DNA from: Actinokineospora diospyrosa | GTDB lineage: Bacteria; Actinomycetota; Actinomycetes; Mycobacteriales; Pseudonocardiaceae | Length of the DNA stretch: 64,000 nucleotides | Reading direction: 5' to 3' | NCBI RefSeq assembly: GCF_024171925.1 | Contig: NZ_JAMTCO010000013.1 | Coordinates: 62,001-126,000, forward strand | Shown: positions 9,052 to 18,021 of the stretch, piece after piece | How positions within the stretch are numbered: position 1 is the first letter of the stretch | Layout of the letters: every line of letters starts with the position of its first letter | The notes under the pieces: generated by a model | The model's input: the letters and a program-made list of their open reading frames with translations, nothing else | Told to the model about the DNA's origin: nothing | Database searches by the model: none | Position numbers and translations under genes: made by a program

Positions 9052-10550
9052 GTCCAGGACTGCTTCCTCGTCAGGTGCTCGGCGATGATCTCGGCGGCCT
9101 CGGCGGTGACCGCCGGGTCGTGCATGCCGAAGCAGACGCGCAGGACCGTGTGCGGGTGCCCCTGCGGTCGCGGCGGGTCCTCGGCGGCGTACCAGCTCAG
9201 GCCGGTGTAGTGGAAGCCGAAGCTCGCCGACTTCCACACCGGGATCGACCGCTCCGCCGCGTGTTGCTCCACCCGGGTGAGTTCGGCGTCCAGGTCGTCC
9301 CACAGCGGCCAGGTCGGCGGGCCCCCGATCGGCTCAGGACCGGGCAGCTCCAGCATGTGGATCTCGACGAAGCAGCGGTGTTCGTTCTCCTCGACGGTGT
9401 AGCGCGCGCTGTCGAGTCGTTCGGTCAGCACCGCGCCTGCCAGCACGTTCGCCGCGCGCAGGTGCCGGTTCGCGCGGGCGGACAGGCGTTCCTCGGGTAA
9501 GTCGACCGCGGCTAACAGGCGCAGCGTCGAGGGCGATACACAGGCACCGGTGACGGCGAGGGCGTCGGCGAAGAACCGCTGCATGCCCTCCAACCACAGC
9601 GGACCCTCGCCGGTGTTGGCCGCGGTGGTGACCATCGCGACCGAGCCGAGCGAGCACAGCTCCAGGCCGAGTTGGTCGAGCTTGGCGTGGCTGCGCAGCA
9701 CGATGAGCGTGGTGTTCAGGTCCGCGCGAACGACCGGTGGCTCCACAGTGGACTCGCGGTGGCCCTCGACGGTCTCGAACGGGTTGTCCGCCGAGGACGC
9801 GCAGGTGTTGTCCCACAGGACGCTGCCGACCTTGCCCGGGTCCAGTTCGCGCAGCACCCGGGTCAGCGCCTCGGCGCCACCGTCGGGGCGGCTGGAGTCG
9901 AGGAACACCGTGACCGGGTCCTCGGCGGCGTGCGCGGCGGCGAGCAGGTCACCCACGGTGTCGTGCTTGCGGACCTCCACCCCGGACAGCCGCGCCATGT
10001 GGAACAGGATCTCGGTCTCGTGGTAGAGCCGGTTGGTGAGCACCACGTGCCGCCGCCCGCGCTCACCGGCCATCCGCGCCACCGCGATCAGCCACGCCGT
10101 GATCGCGGCCATCCCGTTGCGCGCGTACCAGGTCTCGACCTCGCAGTCCGCACCCCGCACCCAGCTGTACGGGCGGGCCAGCGGCGACTCCGGGGGGAAG
10201 CGGACCTCGGCGCGCTCGTAGTCGTAAGTGCACACGGCCTCGTCCACGCCGCTCGGGTCACCGATGTAGGACAGCGAGTTGCGCCACGACCCGTCGCTGT
10301 CCGCGGTGCGCAACACCAGTTGCCGCACCGCGAACCCGCGCTGCACGGCGGTCAGCAGCGGCACCTCGGCGCCGCCCGCGAGTTCGGCCCACCACGCGGC
10401 CTCGTCGAGCAGCCGGTCCGTCGCGCTGGGGTGCGCGCCCGCGAGCAGCAGCCGCAGCAGGTGCGCGACCTCCTCGGCCATCCGCTCGAGCTGGGTCGGG
10501 TCGCCGGTCGCGGCCACGGGTGACGACGCGGTCGCCATCGGTCGGGTCAC
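9048..10550 (-). CDS. Fold-type I PLP-dependent enzyme, specificity unknown
   Basis: 500 residues from GTG 10550, with GAGGTGTG as a probable ribosome site. The fold-type I layout is visible: a glycine-containing cofactor loop (YARNGMAAITAW), an aromatic-His region LTNRLYHETE, a central FLDSSRPDGG and SVLWDNTCASS (an Asp/Asn expected near the PLP ring), and a predicted Schiff-base lysine in LRSHAKLDQLG. It is longer than typical Cys/Met-metabolism enzymes and has about 110 extra residues at the N-terminus. It overlaps the fold-type III decarboxylase by 4 nt. The pairing suggests formation then decarboxylation of an unusual amino acid (inference). Closest alternatives are a gamma-replacement or aminotransferase-like enzyme. 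Confidence 0.7.
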   Translation of the reverse strand: MTRPMATASSPVAATGDPTQLERMAEEVAHLLRLLLAGAHPSATDRLLDEAAWWAELAGGAEVPLLTAVQRGFAVRQLVLRTADSDGSWRNSLSYIGDPSGVDEAVCTYDYERAEVRFPPESPLARPYSWVRGADCEVETWYARNGMAAITAWLIAVARMAGERGRRHVVLTNRLYHETEILFHMARLSGVEVRKHDTVGDLLAAAHAAEDPVTVFLDSSRPDGGAEALTRVLRELDPGKVGSVLWDNTCASSADNPFETVEGHRESTVEPPVVRADLNTTLIVLRSHAKLDQLGLELCSLGSVAMVTTAANTGEGPLWLEGMQRFFADALAVTGACVSPSTLRLLAAVDLPEERLSARANRHLRAANVLAGAVLTERLDSARYTVEENEHRCFVEIHMLELPGPEPIGGPPTWPLWDDLDAELTRVEQHAAERSIPVWKSASFGFHYTGLSWYAAEDPPRPQGHPHTVLRVCFGMHDPAVTAEAAEIIAEHLTRKQSWT

Positions 10551-10814
10551 TCGATCACACCTCGGGTTCGGTCAGGGCGGGTCGGCACCGGGGGTGGTGG
10601 TCCGCGCAGAGCAGCGGATCTGGGCCACCAGGAGTAACGCCGCACCGGTCGGGGGTGGACGGATCGCCAGCGTAGCAAGAGGATCGCCGCCGTCGAGCGG
10701 TTTCGGTCCACTTCGGCCGGACGCGAAGGACGCCGTCCACATCGCACCGGCCGAGCACCGGCCGGGCGCCAGCCGACCCCGTCGCGCCAATTCGCCCCGA
10801 CGGCCGCCGCCGGT

Positions 10815-10823
10815 TGCTATCAT
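10815..10823 (+). promoter_or_regulatory. Candidate extended -10 promoter for the flavoprotein/MFS-fusion operon
   Basis: TGCTATCAT fits an extended -10 (TGn-TANNNT). No good -35 hexamer sits at the right distance, which is acceptable for extended -10 promoters. If used, it would give a leader of roughly 240 nt before ATG 11071, containing the hairpins at 10981-11045. It lies in the 520-bp gap between the divergent PLP enzyme gene and the flavoprotein gene. Confidence 0.3.
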
Positions 10824-10980
10824 CGGCACAGCGCCGACGCCACCCTGGCTTTCGTCAGTTCACGAACCAGGTTCCCGTTCGGTGTTCGTGACCGCTCATC
10901 GCGGGCGCGTGATCCGCGGGGGCCCCAGGTCACCGACGAGTCGATCGGGCTCGTCGTGGCGTGGTGTGGCCCTTCCCGCA

Positions 10981-11045
10981 CACCCCCGGTCCGACCGGGG
11001 GTGAGGGCTACCTCCTTCGGGGTGCGCGAACCACGTGCCACCCCG
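10981..11045 (+). promoter_or_regulatory. Leader hairpins with possible alternative pairing, upstream of the flavoprotein gene
   Basis: A perfect 10-bp stem with a 3-nt loop (CACCCCCGGT-CCG-ACCGGGGGTG, 10981-11003) is followed by a second 7-bp stem, CGGGGTG (11018-11024) with CACCCCG (11039-11045). The right arm of the second stem can also pair with the right arm of the first, so the two hairpins could be mutually exclusive, as in an attenuator. A short open frame (VTAHRGRVIRGG and onward) ends at TGA 11002-11004, inside the first hairpin. There is no T-run after hairpin 1, so termination is uncertain. ATG 11071 of the flavoprotein follows 25 nt later with its own GGGGATGAG site. Confidence 0.45.
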
Positions 11046-11070
11046 ACACGACGTGACCTTTGGGGATGAG

Positions 11071-13035
11071 ATGGGATCGAAGACCGACTTCGCGGGCTGG
11101 TGGCGCAAGGCGCGCGGGCGGGCCGCGCTGACCGAGCACCTGGACACCACCACTGACGCGGGCGTGCGACTCGATGACACCCACGGCGCGGTGGACGCGG
11201 ACTTCGTGGCACTGGGCCTGGGCGGCACCAACATGATGGCGATGCTGTGGAGCGTGGCCATGGGCCGCCGGGTGGTGGGCGTGGAACTGCGCGGCGACCC
11301 GGCGCTGGGCGTGCACTGGAACATCCGCGAGGACTTCTACCACCACCTGGGCCTGATCGACCAGCTGATGGCCGAGCGCTACCCCGAGGAGCGCTTACCG
11401 CGCCGCGGCGACGGACGGCTGTTCAAGCTGCGCGAGACGTTCTACACCCCGCACACCGAGCCCGGCGGCATCTACACCGACGAGGTCATCAGCGGGTTCC
11501 TCAGCTCGCTGGGCGACGAGACGCACGTGGCGGGCCTGATCCACCACACCGAGTTCATCGACGACCGGTGGGCCGACGGCAAACCCACCCGGGTGCTGAC
11601 CATCACCGACCCGCCCCGCCCGCCGGAGTGCCACGACCCGTCCAAGATCGGTCGCGACATCGCCGACGTGCTCGACGGGCCGTCCACCTTCCAGATCGGC
11701 GCCTCCGAGGCGCTGGTCATGATGCGCCGCTTCCTGGAGATCATCGAGGAGATGGACCTGGCCGCGGGCGTCGAGCCCCGGGTCCGGTTGTTCCTGTCGC
11801 ACCGCGTGGTCACCAGCGACCCGGGCGACGAGGGCTACGTCAAGTGGTTCCGCCAGGAGGAGGGCTTCACCGGCCTGCCCGACGGCCGCAAGTCGCTGCG
11901 CATCGAGGCGGTGCGCGAACTGGACTACAAGGGCAAGTTCCGCCGGGTGCGGGTGCCCGGCACCGAGGTGCTCGACCTCGGCACCCCCGAGCTGTTCATG
12001 ATCGCCCAGGGCTTCAACAGCGACGACGCCGAGCGGTTGGGCTTCAAGCAGGAGGACGTCAAGGTCGACCACCACGACGGCCGCGGCGCCGTGGTCGCCC
12101 AGGCCGACTACCTGGCCGGGCTGATGGAACTCAACGTGCACGGCAGGTTGCGCCGCCGCATCGCCTCGGAGTTCGACAAGGACGGCCACGAGTACTGGGT
12201 GCGCCAGATCGCGGTGGGCCACGAGGACGACCCCGAGGTCGGCTGGATCCTGGTGCAGGTCCCCGACTTCAAGACCTTCGACCCGGTGCTGGCCGGGCTC
12301 GTGCAGCCGGGCACCGACCGCAAGTCCAAGGAGTACCTGGGCGCGCACCAGCACCTGCTGCGCGAGTTCTACCTGGAGCAGGTCGCGCTGATCACCGAGA
12401 TCCCGGTGCACGAGCTCGACGAGATCCAGATGCCCTACGGGCCCAAGCTGTTCAGCCTGGTCGAGCGGGTCGGCGCGGACGCGCAGGTCGCCACCAACGG
12501 CGTGGTCGCCGGGGACTCCTTCGGCAACGGGCACTTCCTCACCAGCGGCGGCGCGATCACCGGCATGGTCGGGCATTCGTCGCGGGTCTACCAGTACTGG
12601 CTCGACCGCGACGCGGGCACCGCGCCCGAGGTCGCGATCCGCGACCTGGCCGCCGCCATCAAGAAGGACACCGACGGCTGGCTGCACGTCAGCGCGCAGG
12701 AGTTCAGCCAGGCCGTGCCGATCAACTTCGGCCAGGAGCGGATCGCCGCGATCGAGAAGCAGACCGGGCGCTCCAGCAGCCTGCGCGCGCACACCATCGA
12801 CGCGACCCGCCGCCACCGGCACTCGTTGGTACCGCTGAACCCGTCGGACTGGCGCCGCCTGGTGATCTACGCGGGCAGGCTGCACACCCACGACCTGCCG
12901 CCGCTGCTCGACACCCACCCGCTGTGCCGCGACACCGACGAGGTGCTGGTCGCGGACCCGGCCATGAGCGGTTCGGCGACCGGCGGCATGACCGGCGGCA
13001 TGACCGACGACATGGCGGGTGCGGCGCGATCGTGA
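11071..13035 (+). CDS. FAD/NAD(P)-binding oxidoreductase-like protein
   Basis: 654 residues from ATG 11071 (GGGGATGAG upstream; GTG 11035 is an in-frame alternative). A Rossmann-type nucleotide-binding start, DFVALGLGGTNMMAMLWS, is at about residues 50-67, and a C-terminal flavoprotein-like segment GVVAGDSFGNGHFLTSGG resembles the FAD-closing motif of amino-acid monooxygenases and GidA-like oxidases. Other conserved blocks shared with the fusion protein downstream are WNIREDFYHHL, RRGDGRLF, EFIDDRWADGKP, IEEMDLAAGVEPR and EYWVRQIAVGHEDD. The tail is low-complexity (GGMTGGMTDDM). The stop TGA overlaps GTG 13032 of the next gene. The substrate is unknown; I infer an oxidoreductase acting with the exporter fusion. 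It is not a recognised named family. Confidence 0.6.
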   Translation: MGSKTDFAGWWRKARGRAALTEHLDTTTDAGVRLDDTHGAVDADFVALGLGGTNMMAMLWSVAMGRRVVGVELRGDPALGVHWNIREDFYHHLGLIDQLMAERYPEERLPRRGDGRLFKLRETFYTPHTEPGGIYTDEVISGFLSSLGDETHVAGLIHHTEFIDDRWADGKPTRVLTITDPPRPPECHDPSKIGRDIADVLDGPSTFQIGASEALVMMRRFLEIIEEMDLAAGVEPRVRLFLSHRVVTSDPGDEGYVKWFRQEEGFTGLPDGRKSLRIEAVRELDYKGKFRRVRVPGTEVLDLGTPELFMIAQGFNSDDAERLGFKQEDVKVDHHDGRGAVVAQADYLAGLMELNVHGRLRRRIASEFDKDGHEYWVRQIAVGHEDDPEVGWILVQVPDFKTFDPVLAGLVQPGTDRKSKEYLGAHQHLLREFYLEQVALITEIPVHELDEIQMPYGPKLFSLVERVGADAQVATNGVVAGDSFGNGHFLTSGGAITGMVGHSSRVYQYWLDRDAGTAPEVAIRDLAAAIKKDTDGWLHVSAQEFSQAVPINFGQERIAAIEKQTGRSSSLRAHTIDATRRHRHSLVPLNPSDWRRLVIYAGRLHTHDLPPLLDTHPLCRDTDEVLVADPAMSGSATGGMTGGMTDDMAGAARS

Positions 13036-16000
13036 ACGAGCAACCGAACCCCGAGTTCGTCCAGCGCCCCAAGGGCGACGCCTTCGGGTCGCTGGGCGAG
13101 ACCGTCGTCGCGCGCACGCTGAGCGCCGGACCGCTGCGCACCCTGCGCGAGCGGCAGAAGGCCCTCGTGGTGCTGTGCGTGGGCACCCTGATGATCATCC
13201 TGGACGCGTCGGTGGTCAACGTCGCGCTCCCGTCCATCCGCGCCGACCTCGACTTCACCGAGTCGCAGCTGGCCTGGGTGGTCAACGCCTACCTGGTCCC
13301 CTTCGGCGGCCTGCTGCTCTTCGGCGGCAGGCTCGGCGACATCGTCGGTGCCAAGCGCGTCTTCATGGGCGGGTTGAGCCTGTTCGCGGTCGCCTCCGTC
13401 CTGTGTGGAGTCTCCGGCAGTCAGGAGATGATCATCGGCGCCCGGTTCCTGCAGGGTGTCGGTGGTGCGCTCGCCACCTCCGTGGTGCTCGGCATGATCG
13501 TGTCGATGTTCCCCAAGCCCAAGGAGCAGAGCAAGGCTTTGGCGTTCTACGCCTTCGTCGCCTCCGCGGGCGCCGCGATCGGCCTGCTGGTCGGCGCGCT
13601 GCTCACCGAGGGCATCGACTGGCACTGGATCTTCTTCGTCAACGTGCCGATCTGCGCGGTGACACTGCTGTTCGCGGGCAGGCTCCTCAACGACCGCCGC
13701 GACTCCGGCACCGTCGGCGTGGACGTCACCGGCTCCGTGCTGGTCGTCGCCTCGCTGATGCTGTGGGTCTACACCATCGTCCAGGCGGTCGACCACGGCT
13801 GGACCTCCGGTCGCACGCTCGGCTTGGCTGGCGCGGCGTTGGTTCTGCTCATCGGGTTCGGGATCCGGCAACGGCTGGCCAAGCACCCGCTGGTGCCGCC
13901 GGAGATCTTGTTGGCGCGCAACGTGACCTGGACGAATGTGACGCTCGCGTTGGCGGTCACCGGTCCGACGGCGACGTTCTTCTTGGGCGCGCTGTACTTG
14001 CAGCAGGTGCGGCGGTTCAGCGTGGTCGAGGTGGGCCTGTCGTTCTTGCCGGTCGCGATCACCATCGCCGCGGTCACGCTGAAGTTGGCGCCCAAGGCGA
14101 TGCGCAAGATCGACCCCAAGCAGGTCATGGTGCTCGGGCTGGCCGTGATGACGGCGGGGCTCGGTCTTTTGGCGTTCATCCCGGTCGACGGTGTGTACGT
14201 CGCACATGTGCTGCCCGGTTTGGTGTTGATCGGCCTGGGCACAGGTTTCGCCGTGCCAGCAACGTTGGCGGCCGCTGTGGCGGGCGCGACTCGGTTTGAC
14301 GCCGGTGTCCGCTCGGGCCTGGTGAACACCACGCAGCAGTTGGGTGCCGCGGTTGGGCTCGCCGTGCTCGCCACGGTCGCCACTGCGCGCGCCAAGGACC
14401 AGGTCACCGGGGGAGTGGCGCTCGACGCGGCGCTCACCAGCGGGTACAGCCTGGCGTTCCTGGTCGGTGCGGGGATCACCTTGGCCGCGTTGGTGGTCGC
14501 GGCGGTGCTGGTCAAGCCCGCGGTGCCGAAGACAGCGCCGACCGAGCTCGACCCGACCCGCCGGTCCACCCCGATCGAGGAGAAGGTCACCCTCGCCGGG
14601 GCCAAGGACGCCGACTTCCTCGCGCTGGGCCTCAGCGGCGCGAACATGACCGCGATGCTGTGGTCGATCGCGATGGGCAAGCGCGCTGTGGGCGTCGACC
14701 TGCGCGGCGACCCGTACGTCGCGGTCATGCACTGGAACATCCGCGAGGACATGTACCACCACCTCAGCGAGATCGACCGGCTGATGATGGAGCGCTTCGG
14801 CGAGGACCGCGTCCCGCGCCGCGGCGACGGGTCGCTGTTCCTGCTGGGGGAGTGCTTCTACAACCCCGATCCGGAGAGCCCCGGCGACGCGCGCGCCGAC
14901 GAGGTCGTGTCCGGGTGGACACCCGAGTCGCACATCGCCGGTGTGGTGCAACGGGTCGAGTTCATCGACGACCGCTACGCCGACGGAAAGCCCATGCGCA
15001 GCGTCGAGTCGCTCGGCTCGTACGACGCGCCGATGGTGCCGGACCCGAGTCGCATCGGCCGGGACATGGGCGAGGTGTTGCGGGAGCGGTCGGCTTTCCA
15101 GACCGGGGCCCAGGAACTGCTGATCATCCTGCGCCGCTACCTCAAGGCGATTGAGAAGATGGACCTCGCGGCCGGGGTCGAGCCCCGGTGCAGGCTGTTC
15201 CGCTTCCACCGGGTCGTCGAGCAGACCAAGCGCCGCCGCGGCGAGCCCGACGGGTTCACCCGCGACGCCGACGGTCGGGTGCGCGTGCACATCGAGGCCA
15301 TCCGGGAGATGGACGGCAAGCGCAGCTACGGGCGGGTCCGCGCGCCGGGGACGAAGGTCATCGACCTCGGGGTGCCGGAGTTGTTCATGGTCGCCGAGGG
15401 CCTGCACAGCGTGGACGCCAAGCGGTTGGGCATGGAGTTCGAGCACCGGATGCTCGACCACGGCGACGGTCGCGGTCCTGTTCGCGCGCAAGGCGATTAC
15501 CTCGTCGGGTTGATGACGATCTACGTCGACAGCCGGATGCGCCAGCGCGTCGCTTCAGAGTTCGACCGCGACGGCAACGAGTACTGGGTGCGCCAAGCCG
15601 CGATCGGGCACGAGGACGACGCCGAGATCGGCTGGATCGCCGCGGAAGTGCCGGACTTCCGCACGTTCGACCCGATCCTGGGCGGGCTCGTGCCCGAGGG
15701 CACCGACCACGACTCGCCGGAGTACTTCGCCGGTTACCAGCACCTGATCCGCGACTACTGGCTGCGGCAGGTCTCGATCATCACCGAGATCCCGCTCAGC
15801 GACGTCCGGCGCACCAGCATCGCCTCCACCCCGACGCTGTTCACGGTCGAGGCGAAGTCCGGTGTGGACGCGCTGGTGGCGCGCAACGGCGTGGTGGCAG
15901 GGGATTCCTTCGGCAACGGTGACTTCTTGACCAGTGGTGGCATCAACACCGGCATCCTCGGGCACGCCGCCCGAGTGCTGACCTACTGGCGCCGCCGAGC

Positions 16001-16406
16001 CGACGGCGCCGACACCGACTCGGCTATCCGGGAGCTGGCCGACGGGATCAAGGCCGACACCGAGGCGTGGATCGATGTCAGCGTGCCCAACTTCGCCCAA
16101 CCGGCGCGGGCCTGCGCGAACCCGGTGGCACGCCACCAGGTGATCGAGGCGACCCGGGCGCACCGGCGCGCGATCGCCCCGGTCAACCACCGCGACGAGT
16201 GGAGTCGTATCAACGTGTTCGTCGGCAGGCTCTACAGCTACGTCCTGCCCGAGCTGCTGCCGACCCACCCCGCGACCCGCCCGGAGAACGCCGACGCCCC
16301 CGCCTTGTCGATGACCGGCCTGGCCTCGGTCAACGCGGCGACGGGTCGCGACGACCCGCCGCCCTACCGCAATGAAATGCCCGGGATGGCGATGTCGGAC
16401 GGGTGA
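13032..16406 (+). CDS. Fusion protein: 14-TM MFS (DHA2) exporter plus flavoprotein-like oxidoreductase domain
   Basis: 1124 residues from GTG 13032. Residues of about 40-495 are an EmrB/QacA-type drug:proton antiporter: first helix LVVLCVGTLMIILDASVVN, motif A GGRLGDIVGAKR, FLQGVGGALATS, and SGLVNTTQQLGAAVGLAV in the second half, with enough hydrophobic stretches for 14 helices. After a charged linker (about 496-520, with repeated Thr/Pro) a full second domain of about 600 residues begins at DADFLALGLSGANMTAMLWS. It aligns along its length with the protein encoded just upstream (WNIREDMYHHL, RRGDGSLF, EFIDDRYADGKP, EYWVRQAAIGHEDD, GVVAGDSFGNGDFLTSGG). No stop or frameshift separates the parts. 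The C-terminal domain should lie in the cytoplasm. Such exporter-enzyme fusions are uncommon; channelling of a product to export is my inference. Confidence 0.8.
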   Translation: MNEQPNPEFVQRPKGDAFGSLGETVVARTLSAGPLRTLRERQKALVVLCVGTLMIILDASVVNVALPSIRADLDFTESQLAWVVNAYLVPFGGLLLFGGRLGDIVGAKRVFMGGLSLFAVASVLCGVSGSQEMIIGARFLQGVGGALATSVVLGMIVSMFPKPKEQSKALAFYAFVASAGAAIGLLVGALLTEGIDWHWIFFVNVPICAVTLLFAGRLLNDRRDSGTVGVDVTGSVLVVASLMLWVYTIVQAVDHGWTSGRTLGLAGAALVLLIGFGIRQRLAKHPLVPPEILLARNVTWTNVTLALAVTGPTATFFLGALYLQQVRRFSVVEVGLSFLPVAITIAAVTLKLAPKAMRKIDPKQVMVLGLAVMTAGLGLLAFIPVDGVYVAHVLPGLVLIGLGTGFAVPATLAAAVAGATRFDAGVRSGLVNTTQQLGAAVGLAVLATVATARAKDQVTGGVALDAALTSGYSLAFLVGAGITLAALVVAAVLVKPAVPKTAPTELDPTRRSTPIEEKVTLAGAKDADFLALGLSGANMTAMLWSIAMGKRAVGVDLRGDPYVAVMHWNIREDMYHHLSEIDRLMMERFGEDRVPRRGDGSLFLLGECFYNPDPESPGDARADEVVSGWTPESHIAGVVQRVEFIDDRYADGKPMRSVESLGSYDAPMVPDPSRIGRDMGEVLRERSAFQTGAQELLIILRRYLKAIEKMDLAAGVEPRCRLFRFHRVVEQTKRRRGEPDGFTRDADGRVRVHIEAIREMDGKRSYGRVRAPGTKVIDLGVPELFMVAEGLHSVDAKRLGMEFEHRMLDHGDGRGPVRAQGDYLVGLMTIYVDSRMRQRVASEFDRDGNEYWVRQAAIGHEDDAEIGWIAAEVPDFRTFDPILGGLVPEGTDHDSPEYFAGYQHLIRDYWLRQVSIITEIPLSDVRRTSIASTPTLFTVEAKSGVDALVARNGVVAGDSFGNGDFLTSGGINTGILGHAARVLTYWRRRADGADTDSAIRELADGIKADTEAWIDVSVPNFAQPARACANPVARHQVIEATRAHRRAIAPVNHRDEWSRINVFVGRLYSYVLPELLPTHPATRPENADAPALSMTGLASVNAATGRDDPPPYRNEMPGMAMSDG

Positions 16407-16454
16407 TCCTGTCCGGGCGGAGCGGTTCTTCGTTAATACGCGCGAAACGTGTCG

Positions 16455-16479
16455 GTGGACCGTCCACTGTGGGTATGGT
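16455..16479 (+). promoter_or_regulatory. Candidate operator and -10 upstream of the DAO-type oxidase
   Basis: A perfect inverted repeat GTGGAC-c-GTCCAC (16455-16467) sits just before TATGGT (16474-16479), a TANNNT -10 candidate, 67 nt ahead of ATG 16546. The palindrome would occupy the -35 to spacer region, a normal place for a repressor or activator site. No dedicated regulator is adjacent, so the cognate protein is unknown. Confidence 0.35.
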
Positions 16480-16545
16480 GGTGCGGAGCGAGCCTATCGG
16501 CGCGATTTCCGCCACTGCCGGTGTCGACCTTAGCGACGGGTGCCC

Positions 16546-18003
16546 ATGTCCAATTCAGCAGTCGATTCCTCTGATCTCCCGACCACCTTCGACACCATTG
16601 TCGTCGGCAACGGTGGCCTCGGTCTCTCGCTCGGGCTGGTGCTGGCCAGGCGGGGACTGCGGGTCGCCGTCGTCGGCGAGGTCGGGCGACCGCTGGCGGC
16701 GTCGGTGGCGGCCGGGGCGATGAACGGCTGCTTCGGCGAGGTCACCCCGACGCTGATGCGCAGCGAGTACGGCCGGTTGAAGCTGGCCATGGACGTGCGC
16801 GCGACGAGCATGTGGGACCAGTGGGCGCAATCGCTGATCGAGGAGTCCGACGAGGCCCGCATCCGCAGCGCCAACGGCACCATCGTCATCCTCAACACCA
16901 TTGGCGTGCCGGGGATCGACAGCGCCGGGTACGCTGCGATCCGGCAGGCGATGCAGGACTACAAGGAGCCGTACGAGGACCTCGAGCCGGAGGACATCAC
17001 CTGGCTCGAGCCGGAGCCGAAGTCCCGCCCGCTCAAGGCGATGTTCATCCCCGGCGAGCACGCCGTCGACACCCCGGCTCTGCTGCGGGCCCTGCCGACG
17101 GCGTTCTCCCGGGCGGGCGGCACGCTCGTCGACTCGCATGTGGACAGAGTGATCGTCGAAGGCGGCCGGGCGACCGGCGTGGTGCTGCGTGGCGAGGGCA
17201 AGGTGCTCTCCGCCGACAACGTCGTGCTCGCCGCGGGCGTCTCCTCGCACGACCTGCTGTCCGCTGTGGACCCCGAGATCCGCGACAAGATCCCCTCGAT
17301 GGTCGCCGGTGGCGGTGTGTCGCTGCTGGTGCGCACCGAGAACGGGCTGATCCCGGACTCGGTCATCCGCACCCCGAACCGCGCGTTCGCCTGCGGCCTG
17401 CACGTCGTCCCCCGCGGCGACGGGGTCATCTACCTCGGTGCCACCAACGAGGTGTTGCCCAAACCGATCTCCACCGCCGCCATCGGTGAGGTCAACCTGC
17501 TGCTCAGCGGCATCCGGCAGATGCGCGCGGACCTCGTCAACGGTCACATCCTCAAGATCAACGTTGGCAACCGCCCGATCCCGCTGGACGGCTTCCCTCT
17601 GCTGGGCAACGCCGGGGTCGACGGCCTCTGGCTCATGACCGGCACCTACCGCGACGGCTTACACCAATCCCCGATGCTCGCCCAAGAAATCGCCGCCAGA
17701 ATCCTCGGCGAGCCGTACGACACGGACTTGGACGTGTTCACCCCCGTCCGCCCGCCGCTGCAATCAATGACGCGCGAAGAAGCCCTCGAAACCGCCGTGA
17801 CCCACACCATGGCCGTCGGCGTCGAACACGACTGGCACCTCCCCGAGGACTTCCCGCCCCTCATCGAGGAACAGTTCCGCCGCTCGTTCCGCCAGGTCCT
17901 GGACGAGATGGACCACGACTTCGTGCCCCCGCCGGAACTCCTGTTCTTCGTCGAGGACGAGATCCACGAGGCCCTGCAGCGCTACTACAACGCCCACCGC
18001 TGA
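16546..18003 (+). CDS. FAD-dependent oxidoreductase, DAO (D-amino-acid oxidase/glycine oxidase) family
   Basis: 485 residues from ATG 16546 (GTG 16540 also possible). The dinucleotide-binding motif is DTIVVGNGGLGLSLGLVLAR (about 13-32), with VVLAAGVSSHDLL as the mid-protein FAD segment. The C-terminal DAO signature RPIPLDGFPLLGN then WLMTGTYRDGLHQSP closes the FAD site. Members oxidise secondary or primary amines or amino acids with O2. The last 80 residues (after about 405) extend beyond ordinary glycine oxidases. It lies 139 bp after the exporter-oxidoreductase fusion and 18 bp before the DinB-like gene, so it probably belongs to the same metabolic locus as the PLP enzymes. The exact amine substrate is not predictable. 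Confidence 0.85.
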   Translation: MSNSAVDSSDLPTTFDTIVVGNGGLGLSLGLVLARRGLRVAVVGEVGRPLAASVAAGAMNGCFGEVTPTLMRSEYGRLKLAMDVRATSMWDQWAQSLIEESDEARIRSANGTIVILNTIGVPGIDSAGYAAIRQAMQDYKEPYEDLEPEDITWLEPEPKSRPLKAMFIPGEHAVDTPALLRALPTAFSRAGGTLVDSHVDRVIVEGGRATGVVLRGEGKVLSADNVVLAAGVSSHDLLSAVDPEIRDKIPSMVAGGGVSLLVRTENGLIPDSVIRTPNRAFACGLHVVPRGDGVIYLGATNEVLPKPISTAAIGEVNLLLSGIRQMRADLVNGHILKINVGNRPIPLDGFPLLGNAGVDGLWLMTGTYRDGLHQSPMLAQEIAARILGEPYDTDLDVFTPVRPPLQSMTREEALETAVTHTMAVGVEHDWHLPEDFPPLIEEQFRRSFRQVLDEMDHDFVPPPELLFFVEDEIHEALQRYYNAHR

Positions 18004-18021
18004 GCATCCGGAGGCCCCTCC

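Noticed and set aside
12867-15491. 874-codon open frame antisense to the flavoprotein/MFS fusion genes
   Set aside because: It has extreme His/Gln/Arg composition and no domain; it is the usual antisense shadow of a GC-rich gene.
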